A stretch of DNA of 64,000 nucleotides from Lawsonibacter faecis (lineage in GTDB: Bacteria > Bacillota > Clostridia > Oscillospirales > Oscillospiraceae). The stretch covers positions 46,643 to 110,642 of the forward strand of contig NZ_JACOPQ010000014.1 of assembly GCF_014287675.1 (NCBI RefSeq), given 5' to 3'. The notes under the pieces were generated by a model. It did no database searches. It was given only the letters and a program-made list of their open reading frames with translations, and had not been told where the DNA came from. The number at the start of each line of letters is the position of its first letter. The stretch's first letter is position 1. Both the position numbers and the translations under genes were made by a program. This document shows positions 1 to 7,354 of this stretch, piece after piece.

Positions 1-464
1 GCTCTTCTACAAATCCGCTTTCCATGTTCCACACGGTTGGCACAGCGCCAGACAACCTCCCCGGAAGGTCGGGTGATTCGGCGGTAGTTGGCGCCGCACT
101 CTTCACAAACTACAAGGCCGCTCAGTACGTTCTGAGAACTGTACCGGGCGGCCTTTCGTTTGCCTGTGTCTTCGTCTATATTACTGCGTTTGCTCTTTTC
201 TCCTTGCACCATGAAGAAGTCTGCAAAATCAATAATGTAGCCGACGTACTTTTGATTGGAGAGCATGTTATTGATTACTGGACGGGTCCACCGCTCTTTT
301 CCCTGCGGGGAGGGGATACTCTCCTGAAAAAGAAAATCAGCGATACCTTCAAGGCTGTCACCCTCCAGATATCGCTGATAGATTTGCTTTACTACGTTTG
401 CTTGCTGTGGTTCGACGAAAATGCCGACGGGTTTCTGCACAAATCCATACGGGATATATCCCAT
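1..464 (-). CDS. Serine-recombinase-like protein lacking the resolvase catalytic domain (runs off window)
   Basis: On the minus strand the translation begins MGYIPYGF and continues with a Recombinase domain (residues about 1-100), then a zinc ribbon with CEECGANYRR and a WRCANRVEHGKRIC block. These are the middle and C-terminal DNA-binding parts of large serine recombinases. An in-frame TAG lies 18 bases before the ATG, so the N-terminal resolvase domain with its catalytic serine is not encoded contiguously. An AGGAG motif about 10 bases before the ATG could allow translation. Either this is a remnant of an integrated element or a stand-alone recombinase-domain gene, a form I recall from other Clostridia. 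It lies just beyond the 3' end of a tRNA gene, a common integration site. The C-terminus is outside the window. Confidence 0.75.
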   Translation of the reverse strand, partial: MGYIPYGFVQKPVGIFVEPQQANVVKQIYQRYLEGDSLEGIADFLFQESIPSPQGKERWTRPVINNMLSNQKYVGYIIDFADFFMVQGEKSKRSNIDEDTGKRKAARYSSQNVLSGLVVCEECGANYRRITRPSGEVVWRCANRVEHGKRICRR

Positions 465-681
465 GATTGGCCGTCCTTTCTCCTAAATGGCACGCATAGG
501 TACCTTATAATTAAAATGGCCACCAAACACGAACATCAGTGTGTTTAAAGGCATCCGAAGACTGTATGGTTAGAAGCTGAATTGAACAAAGGCCATATTA
601 AAAAACAGATAAATTATTTTCACATGTGGCGAAACACGATCGTTATGTAGCGGTTTTCCAGAACAATGTTATAAAATAGCA

Positions 682-721
682 ACAGACCTGTCTTTTATCT
701 TTCAATAAAAAACAGGTCTGT
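682..721 (-). terminator. Probable terminator downstream of tRNA-Arg
   Basis: A 10-bp perfect stem (ACAGACCTGT with ACAGGTCTGT) closes an A/T-rich loop 6 bases after the CCA end of the tRNA. The following minus-strand sequence is only moderately T-rich. I see nothing else recognisable between 465 and 681. Confidence 0.55.
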
Positions 722-726
722 ATTGT

Positions 727-803
727 TGGTACGCCCGAAGGGACTCGAACCCCCAGCCTTTAGAACCGGAATCTAACGCTCTATCCAATTGCGCTACGGG
801 CGC
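727..803 (-). tRNA. tRNA-Arg (anticodon CCG), CCA encoded
   Basis: The minus strand folds as a cloverleaf: acceptor GCGCCCG with CGGGCGT, anticodon stem TTAGA/TCTAA around the loop TTCCGGT, and a T-arm loop TTCGAGT. The discriminator is A and the CCA is encoded. Anticodon CCG reads the arginine codon CGG, which is common in the neighbouring genes. The first acceptor pair is G-U, and the D stem GCGC/GAGC has one G-A mismatch. Confidence 0.93.
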
Positions 804-907
804 GTAATCAAGCACCTCTCAGAGGCGCTTGATTATTATATCAACCTTTTCCCAATTTGTAAAGGGGCTCTTTTATTTTTTCATTCGATTTTTCCGCCGC
901 GTCCCGC

Positions 908-1426
908 TCAGCAGGGGATTCTGGCCCAGGTATTGACCCCGGAGAGGTCTGTAAAAAGTATATTGTCCGGCGGAAGAAAGGCAAAAAGCACCAGTCCCAC
1001 CCCCAGAGCCAGAACCATCAGCGTCAGCAAATCGGTGCGTTTACGGACGGCAGGGCGGTCCAGCATCAAGGCCAGGAGGAAGCCCGCCGCCATAAGCAGG
1101 ACATAGAGGACGACGTCGAACACGAGGGACTCCCCCATAGCCTTCACGTGATAGACGTATCCCACGCCCAGCATCACGGCACAGATCATCAGCAGGGAGA
1201 GGAGCCACGGCCCCCGGCATCCCTTCTCCCCCCTCCGGGTGAGGAGCAGGGCCGTGGCGAGGAAGGGCCAGAAAATGATCTTAACATGCTCCCACAGGCT
1301 CTCGTTCACGGGGGAAAAGACGGCGGTGACGAAATTGGGCGCGAGGGCATAGACGAAGTGCAGGCAGGCTCCCGCCAGGGTGGCGGCGACAAAGGCGATG
1401 AGTGTGTTTTTACTGAGGCGCGGCAT
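908..1426 (-). CDS. DUF6512-like integral membrane protein
   Basis: The 172-residue protein has about five hydrophobic segments and a NESLWEHVKIIFWPF motif between the first two helices, which I associate with the DUF6512 family. Its function is unknown. A GGGGG ribosome binding site sits about 7 bases before the ATG. It lies immediately downstream of yaaA on the same strand, with 52 bases between, so the two could be cotranscribed. No catalytic motif is visible. The family name is from memory of the motif rather than an alignment. Confidence 0.7.
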   Translation of the reverse strand: MPRLSKNTLIAFVAATLAGACLHFVYALAPNFVTAVFSPVNESLWEHVKIIFWPFLATALLLTRRGEKGCRGPWLLSLLMICAVMLGVGYVYHVKAMGESLVFDVVLYVLLMAAGFLLALMLDRPAVRKRTDLLTLMVLALGVGLVLFAFLPPDNILFTDLSGVNTWARIPC

Positions 1427-1478
1427 GGGCGATACCCCCTTTTTTGTTCAATAGAGGGTATGCGCGTCCACACGCTCT

Positions 1479-2222
1479 TTATTCCTTAATAAAAACATAA
1501 GCGGCATCGTCGGAGAGGGCGGCCTCATAGCGGTAGCCCAGGCGGTCAAAGCGCCGGATTTCCTCCACATCCTCCGTCTCCCGCTCGGACATCCAGCGGA
1601 CCAGCTCTCCACGGGCCATCTTCACATAGACGCCCTTCTCCACCACCCTGCCGCCAATCATCTGTCCGAACACCGCCTTGACGCAGCGGATCTTCCTGTC
1701 CAGATGGGGCCGTACCGCCCGGCTGTACTCCTCCGAGGCCAAATCCAGCACTGTGCCGTCCTTCCGCGTCAAGGCAGCCGCCGGGCGCTCCCCCCAGTAG
1801 TCGTAGAGGGAGGCGCAGAAATCCGTCCTGAGCTTGCAGCACATCTCCAGCCGGTAGGGCGTCACGCCGTCAAAGGGCCGCAGAATACCGTACAGCCCAG
1901 AGAGAATCCGCAGATGCGCCTCTATGTACCTGTACTGCCCGGCGGTAAAGACGCCGGGGGCCATATACTGGTACTGGATTCCCTCGTAGGCCAGAATGGC
2001 CGGGGTGAGATCCCGCCGCAAATCCATGCTCTGATAGCGCCTGAAGTTCAGCTGCGCAATCTGGTCGTTGCAGGCCAGAAGCTTTTTCAGCTGCTGATAG
2101 GTAAGTCCCCGCAGATACGCCGCCAGAGCCTCCGCCCGGTCCAGATAGTCCGGCAATCCCCGGGGCGGCAGGCTGTCCAAATCCGCATTCATTTTCTTGG
2201 CGGGAGAAATGATGATCTTCAC
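1479..2222 (-). CDS. yaaA: Peroxide stress protein YaaA (UPF0246)
   Basis: The 247-residue protein starts KIIISPAKKM, the hallmark N-terminus of YaaA, and keeps the family's YQYMAPGVFTAGQYRY, LSGLYGILRPFDGV and VYVKMARG blocks. Length fits the family (about 250). In Escherichia coli YaaA limits intracellular iron and oxidative DNA damage. I chose the GTG at 2222, because the family begins there and GGAGG lies 7 bases upstream. A longer reading from 2354 would add 44 residues with no family counterpart. It is divergent from the metallo-hydrolase gene, with 57 bases between. Confidence 0.93.
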   Translation of the reverse strand: MKIIISPAKKMNADLDSLPPRGLPDYLDRAEALAAYLRGLTYQQLKKLLACNDQIAQLNFRRYQSMDLRRDLTPAILAYEGIQYQYMAPGVFTAGQYRYIEAHLRILSGLYGILRPFDGVTPYRLEMCCKLRTDFCASLYDYWGERPAAALTRKDGTVLDLASEEYSRAVRPHLDRKIRCVKAVFGQMIGGRVVEKGVYVKMARGELVRWMSERETEDVEEIRRFDRLGYRYEAALSDDAAYVFIKE

Positions 2223-2279
2223 TTTTCTTCCTCCGTGGGTTATAATCTTTGATGACATTATACTTCCAAAGGAGTTCCC

Positions 2280-3320
2280 ATGCGAGAGAAATATTCTGCC
2301 TTTCTGCTGGCCCTTGCCCTGCTCCTCCCCCTCTCCGCCTGTGGGGATACCCACACCCCCTCCTCCCCGCCGCCCACGGACGGCTCAACACTGGCCGTCC
2401 ACTTTATCGACGTGGGTCAGGCAGACTCCGCCCTGCTGCTCTGCGGGGGCGAGTCCATGCTCATCGACGGCGGCAACGTGGCCGACAGCAGTCTGGTGGT
2501 GTCCTATCTGGAATCCCAGGGTGTGGATACCCTGGACCATGTGGTCTGTACACACGCCCACGAAGACCATGTGGGCGGCCTCTCCGGACCGCTGAACGCC
2601 TGCACGGCAAACCACGTCTACTCCCCCGTCACCGAGTACGACTCCAAGGCCTACCGGGACTTTCTCAAGTACACTTCCGCCCAGGGCCTGGAGGTGGAGA
2701 TTCCTGCTCCAGGAGATGCCTTCTCCCTGGGCGAGGCCCGGGTGACCGTACTGGGTCCGGTGAAGGAATACTCCGAGACCAACAACACCTCCCTGGTCCT
2801 CCGTGTGGACTTTGGCGAGACCTCCTTCCTCTTCACCGGGGACATGGAGCGCACAGCCGAGGCCGATCTGCTGGACGCCGGCGCCGATCTCTCCGCCACC
2901 GTCCTCAAGGTGGGTCACCACGGCAGCGACACCTCTACCAGCTACCCCTTCCTGCGGGAAATCATGCCGGAGTACGCCGTGATTTCCGCGGGGGAGGGCA
3001 ACTCCTACGGCCACCCCTCAGATGATACCCTCAGCCGCCTGAGGGACGCGGACTGCACCGTCTACCGCACCGACCGGCAGGGTACGGTGGTGGCGGTGAG
3101 CGACGGAACCACGGTTTCGTTCACCACGGAGACGGACGCCGCCCCTGCGCCCGGCCGGGACGGCGCGGCCGAGTCAGCATACATCGGCAACGTGCGCTCC
3201 AAGACCTTCCATACCGAGACCTGCTCCAACCTCCCCGCGGAGAAAAACCAGATTGTCTTCAGCAGCCGGGACGAGGCTGCCGCCGCCGGGTACAAGCCCT
3301 GCGGAAACTGTAAGCCGTGA
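2280..3320 (+). CDS. Secreted metallo-beta-lactamase-fold lipoprotein (ComEC C-terminal-like) with an Ada-like cysteine tail
   Basis: The 346-residue protein has a lipoprotein signal ending LLPLSAC. It then has a ComEC/Rec2-type metallo-beta-lactamase domain (about residues 38-290): HFIDVGQADS, the metal site THAHEDHVGG near residue 90 and KVGHHGSDTST near 208. No ComEC membrane domain is present, so this is the stand-alone extracytoplasmic hydrolase form. Nuclease-type activity is plausible by family but not shown. The last 45 residues hold a HTETC...CGNC arrangement like the Ada zinc-binding fold. AAAGGAG precedes the ATG. It is followed 10 bases later by the rhomboid gene, probably one operon. 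Confidence 0.87.
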   Translation: MREKYSAFLLALALLLPLSACGDTHTPSSPPPTDGSTLAVHFIDVGQADSALLLCGGESMLIDGGNVADSSLVVSYLESQGVDTLDHVVCTHAHEDHVGGLSGPLNACTANHVYSPVTEYDSKAYRDFLKYTSAQGLEVEIPAPGDAFSLGEARVTVLGPVKEYSETNNTSLVLRVDFGETSFLFTGDMERTAEADLLDAGADLSATVLKVGHHGSDTSTSYPFLREIMPEYAVISAGEGNSYGHPSDDTLSRLRDADCTVYRTDRQGTVVAVSDGTTVSFTTETDAAPAPGRDGAAESAYIGNVRSKTFHTETCSNLPAEKNQIVFSSRDEAAAAGYKPCGNCKP

Positions 3321-3330
3321 GGTGTCGTAA

Positions 3331-3891
3331 ATGAAAAAGCTGCACTATAACTCTCCCGTCATCCTGACCTTTTTCCTCGTCTCCCTGACCGCCCTTCTCC
3401 TGGGCCTCGCCACCGGAGGCTGGACCAACACCCATCTCTTCTCAGTCTACCGCTCTCCGATGACGCCCCTCTTCTTCGTGCGGCTCTTCGGCCATGTGCT
3501 GGGCCACGCGGGATGGGATCACTTTATGGGCAATATGCTGCTGCTCCTCGTGGTGGGTCCTCCCATGGAGGAGAAGTACGGCAGCAAGACCCTGCTGGTG
3601 GGCATTCTGCTCACGGCGGTCATCTCGGGCGCGCTCCAGTGCCTCTTCTTCCCCGGTACGCTCCTGCTGGGGGCCAGCGGCATCGTGTTCATGCTCATCA
3701 TGCTCTCCTCTCTGGCGGGTATGAAAAACGGCTCCGTCCCCATCACCCTCATCCTGGTGGCCCTGCTCTATATGGGCAAGGAGGTCTATGCCGCCCTCTT
3801 CGTCCAGAGCAACGTGGCCAACTTCATGCATCTGGTGGGCGGCGCCTGCGGCACCGCCTTCGGCTTCCTGGTGGCACGGAAAAAGCTATAA
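3331..3891 (+). CDS. Rhomboid-family intramembrane serine protease
   Basis: The 186-residue polytopic membrane protein has the rhomboid signature. GASG near residue 115 carries the nucleophile serine, and the catalytic histidine sits in NFMHLVGG near residue 166. A conserved HF-x-x-NM-type segment (DHFMGNM) lies in an earlier helix. It cleaves transmembrane substrates within the bilayer; the substrate is unknown. It probably shares a transcript with the upstream metallo-hydrolase and is followed by a strong terminator. Confidence 0.88.
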   Translation: MKKLHYNSPVILTFFLVSLTALLLGLATGGWTNTHLFSVYRSPMTPLFFVRLFGHVLGHAGWDHFMGNMLLLLVVGPPMEEKYGSKTLLVGILLTAVISGALQCLFFPGTLLLGASGIVFMLIMLSSLAGMKNGSVPITLILVALLYMGKEVYAALFVQSNVANFMHLVGGACGTAFGFLVARKKL

Positions 3892-3938
3892 TTTCAAAGA
3901 GCCGCGGCGGGAGAAAATCCCGCCGCGGCTCTTTGAAA
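3892..3938 (+). terminator. Strong intrinsic terminator after the rhomboid gene
   Basis: A perfect 21-bp stem beginning TTTCAAAGAGCC closes a GAAAA loop. The symmetric A/T flanks could also stop the convergent ZIP transcript from the other side. Confidence 0.85.
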
Positions 3939-3986
3939 AATATTGTCGCATATTCTCGGCCGTGCCCCCATTCCCGCAGCACCCGT

Positions 3987-4778
3987 CTACCCCAGCGCCA
4001 CGTCCAGAACCATCATCACCAGAAAGCCGCCCATCACACCCAGGGTGCCGATATTGGAGTGATCCCCCAGGTGGGCCTCGGGAATCAGCTCCTCCACCAC
4101 CACATAGATCATCGCCCCGGCGGCGAAGGACAGCAGCCACGGCATCAGCGGCTGGATGGTCCCGGCGATGAGCACGGTGAGGATTCCGAAGACCGGCTCC
4201 ACCAGCCCGGAGAGGCTTCCGTAGAGGAAGGCCCGTCCACGGCTCGCCCCCTCCTGCCGCAGAGGCAGGGCCACGGCCGCGCCCTCGGGAAAGTTCTGAA
4301 TGCCGATGCCGATGGCAAGCGCCATGGCGGCGGCGTAGAGGGCCGGGTCCTCCCCGTGCTGCGCGGCTAGGGCGAAGGAGAGTCCCACCGCCATGCCCTC
4401 CGGGATATTGTGGAGCGTAACCGCGAAGATCAGCAGGCTGGTCCGCTTCAGCTTGGACTTGGCCCCCTCCGGCTCCCTGGCCCCCGGATGGAGATGGGGC
4501 AGCAGGCCGTCCAGGGCGATCATCAGCCCAACGCCCACGATAAACCCTCCCGCGGCGGGGATCCAGCCAACCATTCCCGCCGCCTCGGCCTCCTCAATGG
4601 CGGGAATCAGCAGGGACCAGACTGCCGCCGCCGTCATGACGCCGGCGGCGAAGCCCAGGAAAATCCGCTGGGCCATCGCGGTGGCCTGCCTGCGGAAGAA
4701 GAACACCACCGCCGCTCCCAAGGTTGTCATCAAAAATGTAAAGCCGGTGCCCCCGGCCGCCCACAGCAATGTTTTCAT
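3987..4778 (-). CDS. ZIP-family divalent metal transporter
   Basis: The 263-residue protein has eight predicted membrane segments and both ZIP signature helices: HNIPEGMA near residue 128 and QNFPEGAA near 162. These supply the metal-coordinating His, Asn and Glu. A histidine-bearing cytoplasmic loop (LLPHLHPG) lies between TM3 and TM4, and VVEELIPEAH comes near the end. The family imports Zn, Fe or Mn into the cytosol (ZupT/GufA type). GAGGTG precedes the ATG. Its promoter overlaps a DtxR-like palindrome (4867-4882), suggesting control by a metalloregulator. Confidence 0.9.
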   Translation of the reverse strand: MKTLLWAAGGTGFTFLMTTLGAAVVFFFRRQATAMAQRIFLGFAAGVMTAAAVWSLLIPAIEEAEAAGMVGWIPAAGGFIVGVGLMIALDGLLPHLHPGAREPEGAKSKLKRTSLLIFAVTLHNIPEGMAVGLSFALAAQHGEDPALYAAAMALAIGIGIQNFPEGAAVALPLRQEGASRGRAFLYGSLSGLVEPVFGILTVLIAGTIQPLMPWLLSFAAGAMIYVVVEELIPEAHLGDHSNIGTLGVMGGFLVMMVLDVALG

Positions 4779-4866
4779 GGATTCACCTCACCCGCGCCAG
4801 AACAGCGCGGTCTTTCTATCTATTATGCGCGCAGGCGCGCCGGGCTATCCCTGTTTCATGCCCACG

Positions 4867-4882
4867 GTTAGTCTTCACTAAC
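4867..4882. promoter_or_regulatory. DtxR/MntR-like operator palindrome GTTAGTCTTCACTAAC
   Basis: The inverted repeat has 6-bp arms around a 4-base centre. It lies about 10 bases downstream of the ZIP gene's -10 box, over the predicted start of transcription. The TTAG...CTAA arms resemble iron and manganese regulator operators. The regulator is not in this window, so the assignment is by resemblance. Confidence 0.5.
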
Positions 4883-4891
4883 TATATCCAA

Positions 4892-4920
4892 ACCATAGCA
4901 CATCTCCCCGGCGTTGTCAA
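4892..4920 (-). promoter_or_regulatory. Sigma-A promoter of the ZIP transporter gene
   Basis: On the minus strand TTGACA and TATGGT are separated by exactly 17 bases. The predicted start near 4885 gives a leader of about 105 bases. Confidence 0.7.
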
Positions 4921-4948
4921 CGCCCCACGCGCGCCGGAGCGCGGTGAA

Positions 4949-4993
4949 AAACACAAGACCCCCGGCGCACAGTGCGCCGGGGGTCTTGTGTTT
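4949..4993 (-). terminator. Terminator overlapping the corrinoid-protein stop codon
   Basis: A stem of about 20 bp (CACAAGACCCCCGGCGCAC and its complement) begins at the stop codon of the corrinoid gene. It ends in a run of T on the minus strand. Confidence 0.85.
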
Positions 4994-5624
4994 ATTTCAA
5001 AATCTCGGCGGCGGCATTGGCTGCGCTGGCCGCATCGGCGGTGTAGACGTCCGCGCCGATGGAGGCGCGAAATTTCTCAGTCACGGGGGCGCCGCCCACC
5101 ATAATTTTCACCCTGTCACGGATTCCAGCCTGGTCGGCCCTGCGGACGACCTCCTCCATGACGGGCATGGTGGTGGTCAGCAGGGCGGAACAGGCGATGA
5201 TATCGCAGTCCTGCTCAATGGCGGTCTGGACAAAGGTCTCCGCGCTCACATCCACGCCCAGGTCGATCACCTCAATGCCCTTGCCCTCGAACATCATGCG
5301 CACCAGGTTCTTGCCGATGTCGTGAAGGTCGCCCTTCACCGTGCCCAGGCACGCCTTTCCCATCGGGCGGGTATCGGCGTCGGCCAGATAGGGCTTGAGC
5401 AGCTCCGTGCCCGCGTTCATGGCCCTGGCTGCTATCAACACCTCGGGGACAAAAATCTCATTGTTTTGGAATTTATCGCCCACGATGTTCATGCCCGCCA
5501 GCAGCCCTTCCTCCAGGATCTGCTTGGCGGAGATTCCCTCCTCCATGGCCTTGGGAACCAATTCCCGGACCAGCTTGGCCCGCCCCTTCTGCATAGCCTG
5601 CGAAATCTCGTTTAAAATATCCAT
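4992..5624 (-). CDS. Corrinoid (B12-binding) methyl-carrier protein, MtaC/MtbC type
   Basis: The 210-residue protein has the two-domain layout of methyltransferase corrinoid subunits. A helical cap (residues about 1-85, GLLAGMNIVGDKF and EIFVPEVLIAARAM) is followed by a B12-binding Rossmann domain. Its DLHDIGKN motif near residue 98 supplies the cobalt-ligating histidine, and MVGGAPV follows. It would carry a methyl group between a substrate methyltransferase and an acceptor. I chose the ATG at 5624 because the family starts there and GGGAG precedes it. The gene lies 43 bases downstream of a PocR-AraC regulator. No MtaB/MttB-type methyltransferase is nearby. Confidence 0.9.
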   Translation of the reverse strand: MDILNEISQAMQKGRAKLVRELVPKAMEEGISAKQILEEGLLAGMNIVGDKFQNNEIFVPEVLIAARAMNAGTELLKPYLADADTRPMGKACLGTVKGDLHDIGKNLVRMMFEGKGIEVIDLGVDVSAETFVQTAIEQDCDIIACSALLTTTMPVMEEVVRRADQAGIRDRVKIMVGGAPVTEKFRASIGADVYTADAASAANAAAEILK

Positions 5625-5667
5625 GTTGTCAGTCTCCCTGCATTTAAAATCATCGCGGCGCATTGCC

Positions 5668-6969
5668 CTATCCCGGATCAATCTCGCTGTCCGGCCGGCC
5701 CCGGCGCTCCCGGAAGCGGCCCGGCGTGACGCCTGTGTATTTTTTAAAGACCTTGGTAAAATAGCTCTGGTCCTCAAAGCCCGACTGCTCGCAGACCTCC
5801 ACAATCGTGGCGTCGGTGGTCAGGAGCAGGGCCTTGCTTTTGCTCACGCGTAGCTCGCCCAGGTAGCTGTTGAAGGTGGTCCCCATCTCCTCCTTAAAAA
5901 CCTTGCTGAAATAGGAGGGGGACAGCCCCACGTGCAGGGCGGTATCGTCCAGCGTAATCTTTCCGCGGTAGCCCCGCTTGATATATTCAATGGCCTTGTA
6001 GATGATGTCCTTGTGCTTGATGTCCACCAGATTAAACACCAGCTCGGAGAACCGCTCCATAATCCGGGTCAGCCAGAAAATCAGGTCCTCGGAAGTGCGC
6101 AGGGTGTCCACCTCACCCAGGTAGCGCCGGCTCAGATCGAAAATCTGATCGATATCGCCGCCTCCGTCCACCGCAGCCCGGGAGATGACCACCATCAGCT
6201 CAATGGCCCGGGCCCGCATGAGCTGGAAATCTCCGCCGGTGAGAAAGAGGATGTGCCCCAGCATTTCATTTAAAAGCCGACGGGCGGTGGGCTGATCCCC
6301 CTCGGTGATGGCGTGGACCAGTTCCCGCTCTTTGGGCAGCGGGTACGCCGGGGCCGCGCCGTCGATTTTCAGCTGCTGAATCTGCACACCGATGTCCCGC
6401 TGCTGCTCGGTGGCGTCCCGGTGGGCAAAGAGCGCATTTGAATTATCTCCTATGTAGACCGCCGTGGCAAAGAGCTGGCTGGACATATGCGACAACCGCG
6501 CCGGCTCCGCTCTGGGCGCCTGCTCCAGGGCGATGCGCAGCGGCTCCATCTCCTCGTCGGTGAGCCGGCGCTCGCTCTGGGTGTTCCCGGCCAGGTAGTC
6601 CTCCACGTCCATGATGAGCACCGGCCCGCCCACCAGGAATCCCGCCACCTCGCCGCCCACCAGGATGGGGGACGCGAAGTAGGACAGCCCCGACGGGCAG
6701 AAGTAGATGTACCGCCCTCCGAAGCGCTCGGCCTGAAAGGCCCCGTAGAGGTGGAGCTCCTCACATCCCAGCTCCTCCCCGCGCCGGGCCGCGACGGCCC
6801 GGCAGGTGGCGCAGCCGCCGTCCCGGTCCCGTTTATCATACATTCGATTTCCCCGGGTGTCGAAGAGGGCGCAGCCCACGCCGCAGGCACAGGCAAAGGA
6901 CTCCGCCGCCGTCCGCGCCGCGTTCAGGTCAAATGCCGCCTCTTTCTCCCGGATCGCCGGTTTCTCCAT
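5668..6969 (-). CDS. AraC-family regulator with N-terminal PocR sensory domain
   Basis: The 433-residue protein has a PocR domain at about residues 15-180. It is cysteine-rich (ACACGVGCALFD, GGCATCRA, YFCPSGLSYFA) and is a sensor module often found beside corrinoid and one-carbon genes. A linker follows, and then two AraC helix-turn-helix units at about residues 325-425 (VGLSPSYFSKVFKEEMG and SGFEDQSYFTKVFKK). I chose the ATG at 6969 because GAGGGGG lies about 7 bases upstream. A longer frame to 7023 lacks this. It probably activates the adjoining corrinoid-protein gene in response to a small ligand. Confidence 0.87.
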   Translation of the reverse strand: MEKPAIREKEAAFDLNAARTAAESFACACGVGCALFDTRGNRMYDKRDRDGGCATCRAVAARRGEELGCEELHLYGAFQAERFGGRYIYFCPSGLSYFASPILVGGEVAGFLVGGPVLIMDVEDYLAGNTQSERRLTDEEMEPLRIALEQAPRAEPARLSHMSSQLFATAVYIGDNSNALFAHRDATEQQRDIGVQIQQLKIDGAAPAYPLPKERELVHAITEGDQPTARRLLNEMLGHILFLTGGDFQLMRARAIELMVVISRAAVDGGGDIDQIFDLSRRYLGEVDTLRTSEDLIFWLTRIMERFSELVFNLVDIKHKDIIYKAIEYIKRGYRGKITLDDTALHVGLSPSYFSKVFKEEMGTTFNSYLGELRVSKSKALLLTTDATIVEVCEQSGFEDQSYFTKVFKKYTGVTPGRFRERRGRPDSEIDPG

Positions 6970-7042
6970 GCTCTGCCCCCTCGTTGGAACAAATTCGCGC
7001 AAATGGTAATTTCCCGCTGTCACTCGCGTTAATTCGGCTATT

Positions 7043-7071
7043 TTATTATGTTTTTTTGCATTTCACATCAA
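7043..7071 (-). promoter_or_regulatory. Candidate promoter of the PocR-AraC gene
   Basis: TTGATG and TAATAA with a 17-base spacer on the minus strand, about 75 bases before the chosen start. The rest of the gap 7072-7354 is A/T-rich, then GC-rich. I recognise no gene in it; it must hold the spoIVB promoter. Confidence 0.5.
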
Positions 7072-7354
7072 AAATGTTTCAAAATCAGCCGTCTTATTTA
7101 TCTCTTAGTCTAGCACATATGCGGGAAAAAGAAAAGTCTTCCACGGAAAAAGCGCAGGATATTTGCAATCGGGGAAATAACCGTCAGCATGATTTTTGAA
7201 AGCCCTGCGGCGCGTGGATCGGTTTTTTCTTCCATCCAAAGGTGTGTTTCATTGGCAGTGCGGACGGCGCTTTTTTCACGGCGGATCGGCCATATTAAAG
7301 ATGGCGCTTGAGGCGCGCCGTTTTCATTTTTGATTTATTTAAAGGGGTGGTTGC

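Noticed and set aside
24..548. Plus-strand frame of 174 residues at the window start
   Set aside because: The minus strand gives a serine-recombinase domain with an intact zinc ribbon over the same bases, which the plus frame cannot explain.
6970..7354. Possible cobalamin riboswitch for the corrinoid/PocR genes
   Set aside because: No B12-box-like element was found in the leader, and the leader from the candidate promoter is only about 67 bases, too short for one.
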